NCBI GenBank assembly: GCA_022829145.1
Contig: CM040755.1
Coordinates: 7,511,063 to 7,575,062, forward strand
Origin: Albula goreensis
Taxonomy: Eukaryota; Chordata; Actinopteri; Albuliformes; Albulidae
Length of the DNA: 64,000 bases
Direction: 5' to 3'
The notes beneath the pieces are model-generated. The model ran no database searches and had not been told where the DNA came from. It worked only from the letters and a program-made list of their open reading frames with translations. How positions within the stretch are numbered: position 1 is the first letter of the stretch; every line of letters starts with the position of its first letter. Shown piece after piece: positions 23,546 through 36,070 of the stretch. Made by a program: the position numbers and the translations under genes.

Positions 23546-25539
23546 ATTTCATACTTCTCTCACCATTATAAGTTTTTTTTTTTTTGTCTTTCTTTTTTTC
23601 CAGCTTGGATTTGGAAGCTAAGTGCTGCTTTGAGGTAGCAGAAAGTAAGAGCACAGACATAGAAAGAGCTGAATAAAGTTTTCGTAACTGTTCTGAGTCA
23701 TTTTACCCTTAAGGGGTTTTTCCATTTGTAGTCACCGCATTTAAAATTGCTGTTAGATGTATTCATTGTATATACTGACAATCTCCCAGATTATTAGCAC
23801 GACAGGAAGTGTATTTTGAAGGTAGTGTACAGGACACAAAAAGAAAAGTGTTATATTGGAGAGATTAAATTCTTTGTTCTTCCACAAACATATTGAAATA
23901 GGGACTACATGTAGTTTAATTCTTTTGATGGATGCATTTGTCTGTCTGTGTTGGTGTCAGTAATTAAGCGTTCAGGTTTGGTGAGAAAACATCCGAGTAT
24001 GACATGCTAAAGTCACTGCACAGTTCACCCTAGCCCTGGCTATATTTGCCACATGTCTGGCTCTTGTGCCGGTTTGCAGCGTCCCAAGTTCTACAATGCA
24101 GCTCGCACAGCGGGAGAATGCAAGACAGAGCTCAAAGTGCACGTAGCCTGCGGTGTACACTGAAAGCCAGTGGCTGCCCCATGTAGCTGCTGGGGTGGTC
24201 AGGGTTCAGTGCCGGGCAGTAGGGGCAGTTCATACAATGGTCTGAGCAGAATTAAATAAAATTTTATTGGAGAACCACTTTTACAATGGTATTGTTGCAG
24301 AGCAACTTTATATAGACCCTGGGACTTAGACTGGTGGCTTTGGCAGGAGAAAAATTCTCAGGGTTCAAGGAGGGAACTTTGAGCAGAACCCAGCTCAGGG
24401 AGGGGGGGGGGCATCTGGGCTCAGTGCTTCTGGACACTGGGGAGGCCTAATGAGTTAACCAGGGGAGTGTATTAATGCTATCTGTCTGGTCTGCAGAGGC
24501 TAGCAGGGAGGTCCAGTTTCTGGCATGGACAGGCAGCAGAGCTGAACCAGGGAGAATTATATTGGGTGATAGAGCCACCCAGCAGCTTTCCCTGCAGAAA
24601 TGTAGCCCTGGCTATCGATTTTCTATATTTCTGCTGCAGTGTTAATGCTTTTTCACCTGTGTTGGAAGGAGTGTAGCCTGTGGCCTGTGCATTTTGGTGC
24701 TGTCAGCCTACAATTAATTGGTCAAAAAAAATCGTCAATGTAGATTCAAAGAGGCACAAATAACTAAATTAGAGTGAGTTAACATTTTGACCCCACCCCT
24801 CCATATTTGCAGGCATGCAGCTGTTGATTAACCGGCTTAATTATAATCTGCAGTTGGACACAGAATGACCCTGCAATTCTGAATGATTGTTACTTAAGGA
24901 TGCAGTGTGAGAACTGTCTCGACTGCCATGAATGCCAATGGCAGACGTTTGAGTAAATTCAAAGGACAACCTTTAATTACCTTCATTTTTTGTGTTATAA
25001 AACCGCTATGGTCACACACACCAGTATTTTGTGCATTTGTAATAAAAAAACTAGTCAAAGCCCCTACTAGTGGATGGGTCCTGTTTATTTGCCATCAATG
25101 TTTATGACTTGATTGAATGTAAATGTGTTGTACGAGGCATAACATCTAAAAACACTTAAGGACTCTGAGTCTGTTTTATGATGAAATAGCACTCAAGATT
25201 ACACATCACACTGCAGTGTGTTATGCAGGCTTTCAGATGTTGATAACCCCTGATTTGAGTTAATATGAAAGAGTGACATCATTTCTGACTCTTTCCTCCT
25301 CTATGTTGAGAAATCAGCAAGTGTGCCCTGTCCAGAAACCTTGCTGGAATGCAGAATGTTCAACTGCTGCAAATGCTATCTGATATGCATGACTCTCTTA
25401 CTCTACCAACAGAAAAAAAGGAATAAAAATGCAATAATAACATTACAGGTAGTTATTTGCAGCCAATAGTTTTGATGACATCATCTTGTGAAGGTAACAA
25501 TCCCATATAGAGCTCCATTTTAACTGTATAAACCAGTGG

Positions 25540-25800
25540 TGCAACAGAGTCTATTCCTTTAGCTAATCACCCGTGTAGCTAATTGCTTTCATGTTTATTT
25601 CAAAACTCTGTGGTGTCAATTTCACACAGGTAGAATGTGACACTTATGAGGTTGCAATCCTTGCACTCTAATCTGCCATCAAATGAACTTTGTCCTGACA
25701 CAGCTGTCACACACATATTTGTTTACAGCTAAATAATGCACCAATTATTCAACAGGATGTGGTCTTTTTTGTCTTTGCACCTCTAGCTTGGACTGTATAA
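25540..25800 (+). repeat. Local repeat family B, copy 1
   Basis: At the 3' end of smad6 intron 1. Shared with copy 2: catgtttatttcaaaactct, tggtgtcaatttcacacagg, gaactttgtcctgacacagc and taatgcaccaattattcaac, then gcttggactgt. It lacks the left part present in copies 2 and 3. Confidence 0.65.
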
Positions 25801-26672
25801 AAAGAGGTCATAGACTCATACAGATACATTCGAACAGATTCCCATTTGCACCTCGCTGTCTTCCTTTAGCTTTGCCTTTGGAGCTGATCTGAGAAATCAC
25901 TGCTGAGGTCCATCATACTTCCTTTTCTGTTTTGTTGCATAAAATGTTGTGTACTAGAGTAAAAGTGGAGTAAATAATATGTTAAATGTATAGCATTTAG
26001 CACAGGCAAGTTAAAATAGACACTTTTACAGCGCATGTAGTCTGGGTTTAGTCCACGTTTTGTTGTGCTTTATTCTGCCGTTGCTTCTGTACTTGTGTAG
26101 TCCTCAGAAACTCGGTTTCTGCTGCCTGCTGCGTTTCCCTGCCCCCGCAGACCCAGCCAAACCGGCCAGAGGACCCCCACACTCCACAGGCCCTTGCAAG
26201 GCTGACCCACCTGGCGCCTGTCCCACAGCCAGATACATGATGGGTGGGGGTTGGGGGCGTGAAGGGTGTTTCCCCAAACTTGTGGACAGTTCTGCCAAAT
26301 TCTGAAAAGTTATACACAATAGTGTGTGTGCGTGCATGCGGCATTCCTGTGGAGGGAATTAGGTTCTTTTGGTCTTTTGGCCCCATGGTAACGGACTGCC
26401 GATTAAAGGAACTGTGTTCAAGGAGAGCCCCTGAACTTGTATATACATCTATAGGTGTGGTTCATATTCCATAACTGCAAATCATAAGTCAAATTGAGCT
26501 GTCAGTTCATTTTATTATATTTTCATACTTTCACCTGAATGGGATACAATTATTTTGTCTCTTTTTCGATAGAAATCTCTATATGGTGTGATATTGTACT
26601 GAAACTGTAACTGTCCATGAATTGCTACTGTAATACTGAAGAGTGACACCCAAACGATTGATTGTGTTTCAG

Positions 26673-26729
26673 AGTCGCCTCCACCCCCTTATTCACGGCA
26701 CTCCCCCAATGAAGAACTCAAGCCACTGG
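26673..26729 (+). CDS. smad6: smad6 coding exon 2 (PY motif)
   Basis: A 57-nt exon, too short for an ORF search, found by continuing the protein. The acceptor is tttcag at 26667-26672 and the donor is gtaagt at 26730. Joined in phase to exon 1 it reads ESPPPPYSRHSPNEELKPL, very close to human SMAD6 ESPPPPYSRLSPRDEYKPL. The PPPPY core is the PY motif that binds WW domains of Smurf-type E3 ligases. The exon begins with two bases that complete the Glu codon and leaves one base (G) for exon 3. Confidence 0.93.
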
Positions 26730-27796
26730 GTAAGTCTGCAACTCCACTGGACATTCACAGAGTGAAGTAACACTCACCTTCAGATGTAGGACATAAGAAA
26801 TGGTAGCAAGCTGAACCTTTTTTTGCACAAAGGTTTATGAGGTTTTGTGAGGCTTCAGCAATGCCTCAAAACTTCTGCCTTGCCCTCTGTTTATGTTAAT
26901 CGTGTTCTTGGAAACTGATCCTGGTTATGTGGAAGCCCAAGTGTCTGATGTGTAACTGGATGTGCGTGGCCATACAGTTACAGACCTGTCGTCCCGTTTT
27001 GAGACCCAGAGGAATGTAATTTAGTCGTCAGTAATCCTACATAATGTTTTTTTTTAACTGTAAAAAAAAAAAAAACTCAGGTCGTAGCGGTGTGATTTTA
27101 ATGAAGGCGTCCTGCGCTTTGGCGGGGACTGAAAGACTCTGCTGCCTGCTGGGTGAGTCTCTGGCCCATTTCTCGCTGGAAGAGGAAAGGAAGCAAGAAT
27201 AAACAAGGCCAGGAATTGTAATGGTGGTAATTAGACATAGTGAGCAGGGAGGTTTTTTTCCCCCCTCCGGGAGTTTGCTTGTTGTACAGGGGAAACCTCA
27301 GCCAGTGAGTGCCGTGTCCCGACACGTCAGTGGAAAAGGAACCGGGACCGGGTGCTCTGCTGAGCTGCTTGGGAGGGTTTAGCTGAGGCACGTTCAGGGT
27401 CCAAACCCCTCTGCAGTGGAACTGAAAACATTGTTTTCAGCCCCTGTTTCTGTCAGGGGGTGGGAGAGAAACAACCTAGAGGGTCTGGGATAGAAGTAAT
27501 GGGGCTAATCCAGGCTTGGGTAGAGAGTAAGAATGATGAAAAAAGGCCATCCAGCCCAACTAGATTTGCCATATATTAGAGTATCTAGTACTGCATTGAG
27601 CCAGGAGTTGAACAAACCAAAGATATACTTTATTTAGCAGCCTCTTCCAAGTCTTGTCAACTCTTTGTGTAAAATAATACCTCCTGATATTGGTATAGAA
27701 TTTACTCTTAACTAGTTTCCATCTATACCCCCTTGTTCTACAGAGTGAACTCAACCTGAAAAAAAAAAAAACCTTTTGTAGTTCACCTACATCCAA

Positions 27797-28145
27797 AAGT
27801 TGTTGCCGAAGCAGATGCAAAATACATGTTTGTAGACTAATGGAGACGGTCTGTCTCCTTGGACTATATTTTCATGGTTCAACCTCATAGCACAGCGGTC
27901 AAAACAGAACGTATTGCCTTGAGTAATTGTTGCTGTGTTTATTTCAAAACAATGTGGCATCAATTTCATGCAAGTAGAAGGAAACCGTTATGTGGCTGCA
28001 ATGGCTGCATTCTGAACTGCTATAAAATGAACTTTGCCCGGACACACATATCACACAAATCTACATTTTCAAATCAATGATGCACCAATTATTCAGTATA
28101 ATGCTCCCTTTTTATCATTGTACCGCAAGTTTGGGCTGTCAGCAT
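27797..28145 (+). repeat. Local repeat family B, copy 2
   Basis: The longest copy, in smad6 intron 2. The left part, gcagatgcaaaatacatgtt then agactaatggagac, matches copy 3. The right part, tgtttatttcaaaacaatgt, ggcatcaatttcatgcaagt, gaactttgcccggacacaca and gatgcaccaattattcagta, matches copy 1. No ORF or tRNA-like head. Confidence 0.65.
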
Positions 28146-28785
28146 AGAGCCTCTAGTGTTTTTTTTTTTTTTTTTTTTGTATGAGGAAACACTTTATATG
28201 ATGGTCTGAAATAATGGTATAGACGGAGCATAGCCTTCATAATCACATTTATAAATTCCTGTGCCAGTTGACATAATTTGTCATGATCTGGGTATGCAAC
28301 ATCATTCTCAATGTCACAAGAAAACTGTGACACACCATATCAGAACGTTCTGGAAAGCAGTAGTCAGTTTGTAATGGCCTTCTCCTTGTTATCAGGACCT
28401 GCCGTGTTTACACACCTTTGAAAGTCATCGTGTGACTCACGTCCACTTGCACACATAATCCCACACATTAGGGTGTGTTTTGTTATTTATTTATTTATGT
28501 TTTTACATTATCCGCAAATTCATTTTGCAATACTCACGTTATTGCGCTTAATGTTTTTTCTCTCTTGTGATAGAACTAAACACCCAGTAACACAGACGAT
28601 GCCTGATGAAGAAAAATTCTAATTTGAATGATTAGTAGTAACATTGTCTCGTAAAACCCCTTTCCCCCGTATGCCAGTGCAGTTACGTTTGAATAATATT
28701 TCTCTTAACACTGTCGAGCTGTATGGGTGTGGTTTCTGGCAGGAGAGGTGTAGCATTGATGGGAATCAGCCCGGGTTTGTTTTTT

Positions 28786-28945
28786 TGTTGAAGGAGATGA
28801 TGCAAAATGCATGTTCTTAGACAAATGGAGACAGTCCTCTGCCTCTGTTTATCATGATTTGCAGCAGTGAAAACTGTGCGTTACCTTAAAATCTTAAACA
28901 GTTGCTGTGCTTATTTCAAAGCTACGTGGCATCAGTTTCAACAAT
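28786..28945 (+). repeat. Local repeat family B, copy 3
   Basis: In smad6 intron 2, about 650 bp after copy 2. It shares gatgatgcaaaatgcatgtt, cttagacaaatggagacagt, gttgctgtgcttatttcaaa and gtggcatcagtttca, then diverges. Confidence 0.6.
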
Positions 28946-29123
28946 CACACGTTTGAAAACTGGCCTCTCAACACTTCCTAGTAGGAAAATTATCTTGGTT
29001 ATTTTACGTGGATGAACTATAATGTTATGAACTTCGTTATGTTATGAACTATAATGTTGGGACATGGTCTTTCAGATTATTGCTGATAATAATTTTGTGT
29101 TTGTTTTTCTCTCGCTTTTGCAG

Positions 29124-29201
29124 ATCGGTCGGATTCAATGCTGTCGTACACTGAAACTGAGGTCACCAGCTCCCCGAATGTCACGCCTGGGAGTGCCTCA
29201 G
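29124..29201 (+). CDS. smad6: smad6 coding exon 3 (linker)
   Basis: A 78-nt exon. The acceptor is preceded by a pyrimidine run ending tttgcag at 29123, and the donor is gtgagc at 29202. In phase it reads DRSDSMLSYTETEVTSSPNV and then TPGSAS. This aligns with the SMAD6 linker, in which human has SDSTLSYTETEATNS. It is the variable Ser/Thr-rich linker between the PY motif and the MH2 domain. The exon keeps phase 1 on both sides, as in the neighbouring exons. Confidence 0.92.
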
Positions 29202-29744
29202 GTGAGCTGCGCTGGGTCTACATTCCTCACCTGTTCACCTGCAGAGGTGCCGGGCGCCGGCTATGAAATGCGTGTGTCTGTATGGCTGTACTCGACTATG
29301 TGGTCACACTCAGTGACCTAGTCTCGATTGTGCTGTGGTTAAGATTGTGCTTTACCTAGCTGGTGCGAACCTGTTCAATGAAATCAGGCTATTTTGTTGA
29401 AAGGATCATGATATATAGGGAAAAAAGCTTTGTGTTGAGTTGTAAGTTTCTGTGTCAAGAAATGGTCAGCACCAGTCTACTAGAGAGTGCAGATATTCAT
29501 ACAGTCATTGGAAACTTTGTCTCACAATTAAGAGCTCTTGCTGTTCTCAAGTCTTACTCTTTGCTGACAACCTATGCTACCAGTTGGAGCAAGCACAGAC
29601 AACCATGCGCTCTCCTCCAGAGGACCTGTGGTGTGACACTTCTTCTCAAACCACAGCCCAGAAACCAAGCTTGTTGTGCGTTGATGGAAGATATTTCATT
29701 CATTGGCAGCTTTGTGTAGACAGACTGTGGGTGTTCGACTGAAC

Positions 29745-29890
29745 AGCAGGGGTCGCCATACAGCGATGAGAAAAGACATCCCTGCCTACCGATTCCCTCC
29801 CTCCTTTTTTTGTGACACAGTAAGACCAGCTATGCATCATCCCACAGGGCTTCTGATTGGACCACAGTGGACCAGGTTGCACAGTGATGT
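29745..29890. repeat. Possible degraded SINE fragment
   Basis: caggggtcgccatacagcga, tgagaaaagacatccctgcc, taccgattccctccctcc and cacagggcttctgattgg resemble the body of a fish SINE in which similar motifs are followed by a tRNA-like region. No intact A/B boxes were seen. Tentative. Confidence 0.3.
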
Positions 29891-30884
29891 AATCGTTCCA
29901 CAGTATACCCGATAAAGGGATGATGTAATTGGGCCACAGTACATCTTATTTTGCTGTAATGTGATTGGTCCTCAGTGGCCCTAACTGAAGGCGTACAGTG
30001 GGAAGGATTTTGAGGTGCAGTGTCAGGATGAACACTTTCAACATAGAGCTGTGGGGTTTGGATTTTGGATTTGATGCTATCGGGGGGCGAGGATGTCACT
30101 TAAATTGGCTTGGGTGGAGCTTGTACATGGTAACAAAACCCCACCCTCTTCCACATCTTCTCATCTTCATTGGGGTGGGGATAGGGAGTATCACTGCTGG
30201 GAAGCTTGGATGATTCTATGGTTATGGGCTTCATTAGGAAAAGAAACTGTTTTCTTTTTATGGCTTAAATGTTTAATGTGGCTGTATGTGTGCTTATGAG
30301 GCGTGTCTGTGTGTCTGTCTTTGCCTGTATGTGTTTTTAACGATGTTTATTCAGCGTTCGTTGGTTTCACAGTGACTTCACACCCAAGCTTTGCTACTGT
30401 GTGAGGTCTCAATTTGAGGAAGTGCCAGTGAGGCTCAGTGCTCTGGTCGAGCTGTGACATTTAACCCACTTTCAGTGGAGAAAGCCAAACTTTCAACAGC
30501 TGATAGGGGTCACAAGCCCCTTAGAATTTTTCATTTTTCAGTTAAGTGTTTGATTTTTTTCCTCCCTATAAATATTTAAATGTAACATTCTTATACTTTA
30601 GTAACTTTTGGGCTCCAGGTCAGACATGCAGCTGTAGTGTAGAATAGTGCTTGAATAGTCACATAGACATGACCAGCCCTAAACCCACTTCCCACCCTCC
30701 CCCAACCCCCTTGTCCTGTGTCAGTGTGCTTCTTCTCTGACAGAGGGGGTCCAGTCCCATAGCTAGCTCCTCTTCCTCAAACAGTCCGGCCCCTGTTCAC
30801 TCACAGTCTGGGTAATGCGATTGGGCTGATTGTGTTATTGGGTCAGAAAGTGTGGCCATGGACCTAAAGGATAAATACCCTGGG

Positions 30885-30985
30885 CCATGGCCCCTGCCTC
30901 CCCCATCCCCCCCCACCCCCTCCCCCTCCCCTCTCCCCTCCCCATCCCCTCCCCCACCCCCCCCCATCCCTCCTCCCCCTTCTAG
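30885..30985 (+). repeat. C-rich polypyrimidine tract
   Basis: About 100 bp of C runs broken by T or A (ccctcccc, ccatcccc). The opposite strand is a G-rich purine tract with many GGG/GGGG runs, able in principle to form G-quadruplex or triplex DNA. A second, shorter C-rich patch lies at 31061-31096. Confidence 0.8.
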
Positions 30986-31279
30986 CTTGCTTAAGTGGCC
31001 TGAAAGTAAACATACGTTTTGGTATTTGATTTCGGGAATCGTATGTGTGGTCCTCCTCGTACCACCCCCCCCTCCCCCACCATCTCCCTCCACCCTGCAG
31101 GAACTAGTTAAGCTTGGTGTGGGGGTGTGGGGGTTAGCTAAGTGTGTGGCTGAGTGACTGGCTCGGGGCTGCAGTAAAACCCCTGTTTGAACATTCCTCT
31201 CCTCTCTGCTCCAACGCTGGCTTCAGAGAGCCCACAAACCCATGGAGCTGGCCGGATCCCCTCCTGGACAGAACGCTCA

Positions 31280-31310
31280 AGCTGTGTGTGTGTGTGTGTG
31301 TGTGTGTGAG
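31280..31310. repeat. GT microsatellite
   Basis: Pure GT run of about 27 bp in smad6 intron 3. A longer, interrupted TGTC/TGTG stretch follows at 31575-31830. Confidence 0.9.
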
Positions 31311-32829
31311 AGTGAGTTTTTTAACTGGACACTGAGCTCTTAATTAAAATGCTGTTAATGACCACAGGATACTGTACTTCTGCATTGCTTTGTACCCACA
31401 GTGGAGTAATGGCAAGACAGAAGTCGGCTCTCATTAGCTATCATGAGGGAAGCCTGTCCTGCTTTGAATTAATGATGGCTTGTAGGAGCTGAGCGGGTTC
31501 TGAGGAATGAGGCGAAGGAGCGGCCATTTTTTGATGAAGTCTTGCCATTTTAAGAAAAACACTTCACAATTTGTTTGTTTGGACATGTCTGTCTGTTTGT
31601 GTCTGTCTGTCTGTGTGTGTCACTTTGTGTATGTATGTATGTGTGTGCCAGTATGTCATTTGATTATAGTGTGTCTGTCTGGCCGCTCATCATATGTGTG
31701 TGTTGGTTTGTCTGTGTCATTCTGTGTGTGTTTGTGTGTGTGTGTGTGTGTGTTATGTCTTTCTGCCTGTGTTTGAACCTCTGTCTACCACTGTTCAGTC
31801 AGTCAGTTTGTTAGTTGGCCTGTATTTGCCGGTCTGTCTGTATGACTGAGATTTATGTTTGTTTCCAGGAGTTCCTAACAGTGTACTTGCAGTAACATTA
31901 TCTGCCGATCAAAAATGTATACTTATAGCAAAGCACCTGTTGACAATCTATGGCAACTTCCTTTCTTTAAAGATATACAGTATGTAAAATATGTATCTTA
32001 AAGATACAAAGTAGGTCAGTATACAGTAAATTATATTTTAGTTTGATACCTATGCAGCAAGGGAGAGCTATACAGTTCTTCTGTGCACCAGAAAGGTTTC
32101 TGTGCAGTGCATGCTCACCGATTATTCAACAAAGACTTGATAAGAGTCAGACTTGATGTCACTTTCCCATATTAACTTGTATCAGGGGCTACCAAAATCA
32201 CTTTAATCTGAGATGTCACTTCGTGCTCACTTGATGTGTTTTTAGGTGGATGATATGTCCCTTAAAATGTTTTTATATGTAATCATATTGTTAACATAAA
32301 TGACAAACGAACATGAGCAGAAAAAATATCCATTGGCATGGTTACAACTCTGCAGACAAAACCTCTCTTATTTTAACCTGATATTTTTCCCTGCTAATGA
32401 ATGTGCAGAATGTTTTATTTTAGTTCCACTGCGTCTGTAACAGAGCAGGACCTCCAGTCTTGGTTTTGGCTCAGTGTCATTGTCAATGTTCATGCCAGTC
32501 AAAACACGAAACATTAGACCACCAAACAAACCATTAATCATTCAGAATTGCTGTGAGGGAGCAAGGGGTTCAGCTCCACGCTGTTTGATGTTGGAAACAG
32601 AGTTTGGCTTTTCGACAAAATCCGTACATGTCAACGTACAAGGGAGCCAAAATGGTGGCAGCTCCAATTTTCGTGTGAGTGATGGAAAAAACCTATGAAA
32701 TAATTATGAGCTGTTGTGATAAAGGTCACGCTCAGACTGGTTTGTGTGGCTGTTAATCAGTGTAATTGTGGGAATAGTTCAGTTAAGTATTGTGTGTATT
32801 GTCCGCCCTTCTGTCCAAGTGTTGCCTTG

Positions 32830-33160
32830 TCTGCACCATTGACGTCGCCAGACCTACGGCACAACCACAGTCTGGCACCCAAATCCAGGACCGCGCTTTT
32901 TTAAACGGACTTACTGACCATGTTGGTCACCATAAACTCATACCCTGGGCCAGTCAGAGGAGGATGGGCTCCCCCTCTCAGGCCTGGTTCCTCCCAAGGT
33001 TTCTTTCTATCTGCTGCACATAGGCAATGTTTCTTTGCCACTGTCGACACAGGCTTGCTTTTGTGGGGGTTCAGGACAAGGTTTACTGTAAAGCGTATTG
33101 TGGCAAATGTTTGTGAAATGTGCTTCATAAATAAAAGTTGATTAATTGATTGATTGTGCA
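32830..33160 (+). repeat. Interspersed repeat ending in a (TTGATT/ATTG) tail
   Basis: Contains aggatgggctccccctctca, ctggttcctcccaaggtttc, tttgccactgtcgacacagg, ggacaaggtttactgtaaag and gtgaaatgtgcttcataaat, ending in agttgattaattgattgatt. This motif series with a short simple-repeat tail is widespread in fish genomes and looks like the 3' end of a retroposed element. I cannot name the family. Confidence 0.6.
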
Positions 33161-33327
33161 GTTGCACACACTGTGTGGTGCTTCTGGTGATGTTTTCATC
33201 AATGTGAGCCCTGATCACAGGATCATAACTTTGGGTGGGGGCACTGTTATCCCTGTGGGAAAGATCCTACAATACGATCTTAATCCAGAGGTCGAAGGCA
33301 ACACCTGGAAAACTTAAACTGGCTTAG

Positions 33328-33545
33328 GCTGCCTGTAGTCTAGTGGCTAAGGTAACTGATTGGGACCCCTGAGGTTGGTGGTTCAAGCCCCAGTCCAACT
33401 ACAGTAAGAACACCATTGCTGTTGGGCCCTGAGCAAGGCCCTTAACCCCATATTGCTCTAAGGGGGGGTTTGGCCCCTGGCTAGCCTAATCAACTGTAAG
33501 TCGCTTTGGATAAAAGCGTCAGCTAAATGACGGCAATGTAAATGA
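33328..33545 (+). mobile_element. tRNA-derived SINE
   Basis: tRNA-like head with A box tctagtggctaagg (33339) and B box ggttcaagcccc. The body is gggccctgagcaaggccctt. The conserved tail is gtcgctttggataaaagcgt then cagctaaatgacggcaatg. This tail is shared by several teleost SINE families and their partner LINEs. It lies in smad6 intron 3. No clear target duplication was identified. Confidence 0.8.
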
Positions 33546-34889
33546 AAGCCTATTGTTGCCCCTAGATATGTGATGGTGAAGTTCATGGGCCTACAACTAT
33601 TACAGAGAATTCTCTGGCTCCCTATTGGCTGTGTCTAAAGCTGAGTCCTGCTTTACACATGATTTTATTGGTCAGATGCTGTAAATGGCCAACGGTTTAG
33701 TAGTGAAAAATATCCCTGAAGCTGGGCAGTATTGTACCATGGGATATGGTTTTATTTGTTTTATTTTTATTTTTTTTTTTATACATCTGTCAGCAGCCTT
33801 TTCTTTGACACAGTACTAAACCAGAAGTCCCCGTGGTATCAAAGAATGGAGAGATGGCAAATTCTGATTGGGCCCCTCTGTGTTACCCTAGAACCGAGCC
33901 GAGTCGCAAAGCCGTTTTTTTTTTCCTGAAATCCAAATGAGAGCCGTTCACGACAAAGCCTAAAACGGTGTTAAATCTTTCAAACAGGGTCATAAAAGAT
34001 GGCAAGTGGAAGGCACTTCCGTAAAATAAACGATCAAAGGCAAATGTGTTCCGTGTAATAAAAAACATGTGTTGACTTCCCCCTTTGGCTTTCAGACCCT
34101 CAGCGCTGCTTGCTCCTCCTTCCGTAATGATGGGCAGAAGAGAGGAGAGGCTCGGATCTAGAAGGCCATTCCCACAGACTGTCAGTTGGGGTCAGAGGTC
34201 TTCCATGCAGGAGAATGGATAGTGGTGTGGCCACAGCTATGGCAGAACCCTTTAGGTAGCGTCCTCTCTGCTCCTCTGTGAACTGAGTGAAAGTGCCATT
34301 CGCAAAGCAAAGGATCATGGGATGTCACTTGGCTCACCAGTCTTCAGAGTTGCACCCTTGGTTGCAGTGTGTATCCAAGAGTGTATCTAGCCCCTGAGCT
34401 CTCACTATTTGATGGCTTAGGTTTGGGAAATCCTTGAATAGAATGGCAGTGTCACATGTGAATGTGCTAATCTAAAGAGGGAGCTTCTTGGGGGAAAGAT
34501 TAGGGCAGCAATGAATTTTACAGAGGCAAGGAAGGCAACTGCTTGGGGCCCTGAGCAGGAAGGGGCCCCTAAGGGCGGTGGATGAGGGTAACATAACGGC
34601 TTCAGTCTGAAGGGCCCCAAGGCATTTTCGGCTCAGGCACCCTGACAGTCTTTAGAACCTCCTGGATTAGGGGCTGGTTCATAACTCATGAAGCGAGTAT
34701 GGATTGAGTGGCATTGTGGGTATCCTCCCCATCAATAAAACCAGCCCCATGTTCCCTACTCCCCTCTGACTGTCCCTTAAACTTGCCTCTCGATCCCTGC
34801 TCTGTAACAGCCTGGCTGACGCACTGAATGGTTTTCAGCTGGTACATCACATCCTGTGGCTGGACAGTGCTGCCCAGTGATTCAAGCCC

Positions 34890-35140
34890 AGAACCTGACA
34901 TGTCCGTAAAGTATGAGTATTTTTGCCATAAAAGTCGGCTTTCTGACATGCCTCCTAAAACTGTTTCCTGTTTCTGTTGAACGTGCGGTGATGCTCATCC
35001 TTGTGTTATGGCTGTGATTTAGCTGTCCTGTGTCCGAAGTTTCTGTGCAAATGAGAGGATTTTATTTTTCCAACAAGCTCCATAAACTCCCCCGTCACCA
35101 CTGTCTGCTTCTGTATGTCTGAGTAATATCAGGGCATGCG
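34890..35140 (+). repeat. Dispersed repeat family A, copy 3
   Basis: In smad6 intron 3. Landmarks: ctgacatgtccgtaaagta (34896), tgagtatttttgccataaaa (34913), gtgcaaatgagaggatttta (35045), tttttccaacaagctccat, cccgtcaccactgtctgctt and gtctgagtaatatcagg ending near 35133. It aligns along its length with copies 2 and 4. Confidence 0.65.
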
Positions 35141-35371
35141 TGTGGCTGCAGCAGGTGCGGGTCTCTGCTTCCTGTTTCATGCTCCACTCCACCTCAGGCC
35201 CCTCACCCCTGTCTCATACTCCCTGCCCGCCGGTCCCCTCGGTCTGCCTGGGCTCTGCTGCACCTCGGGCAGCTGTGTATCTCACTGTGGAGGTGGATAA
35301 TTATAGATCTGCTGCCGGTAAAACTCATGAATGTTTGTTTTCCTATCCAGCCAAGTGTTTGCATTGCTTAT

Positions 35372-35408
<37 letters not shown>

Positions 35409-35560
35409 ATGAATACGCACACACTTGCACGTCCTCACTGATGCCCACACATGCACACTCACAAACGCCACCGTGCACCCACTCACGGACTCCTGCTCGC
35501 ACATGCACACATTCTTACGAATACGCACGCACATATGCACATTCTCCTTGATGCCCACAC
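35372..35560. repeat. CA microsatellite and CA-rich flank
   Basis: Pure (AC)n at 35374-35406 followed by interrupted CA-rich sequence (gcacactcac, cgcacacat steps). Overlapping frames on both strands are repeat-derived. Confidence 0.9.
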
Positions 35561-36003
35561 ACACACAAATTCACTTACTTACTCGCTCATTTACTCATGT
35601 ACACACCTGCAACTAAGAAAACACACATAAACATACACACATTTAGCTGACCTGGGAACAGTTTTATGTTCGAGAATGCATATTCCAGCCACAGAGAACC
35701 CATACTCAGCCGACCCAGGACCAGTCTTGGGTCAGACAGTACCGTGCCCCTCAGCATGAGAGGGGAAACTCTGGGCACGGAACAGTTAGACAGCGTAATC
35801 AAAGCCTGTGGCCGGTGTGTTGATGAGCTGGGATTCGATTGCAGCCATGGGGATAGAACAGGCCAATGGGAGAACCTGTGACTCCTCTGCTGATTAGATT
35901 GGGCATACAGTATTGGGGTCTAAAAATAGCCAGACTTAAATCGAGTATTTTTGTTCATTGGCATTGGATTGCATTAATATTTTGTTCACAGGTACAGCAT
36001 GGT

Positions 36004-36070
36004 TACACACACACACACACACACATGTATATGTGTAACTGATGCATGCATGTGTGTATGTGTGCACTGC
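36004..36070. repeat. Short CA run facing TG run
   Basis: (AC)n at 36006-36025, then atgtatatgtgtaac and a TG-rich run (atgtgtgtatgtgtgc). The two halves are complementary enough to form a hairpin. Confidence 0.6.

Larger units (their letters stand above)
18239..26672 (+). other. smad6: smad6 intron 1
   Basis: 8.4-kb intron with GT...AG ends. It holds a foldback-type repeat (19837-19975), poly-T tracts (about 20507-20522 and 20743-20763), a candidate regulatory block at 23285-23545, and near its end the first copy of a locally repeated element (about 25540-25800). At 24230-24620 there is a moderately GC-rich unique-looking stretch I cannot classify. No further coding exon was recognised. Confidence 0.85.
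26730..29123 (+). other. smad6: smad6 intron 2
   Basis: 2.4-kb intron. It contains two more copies of the element seen at the end of intron 1, at about 27797-28145 and 28786-28945, and poly-A/poly-T tracts near 27063, 27760 and 28161. No coding exon or RNA gene was recognised. Confidence 0.85.
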
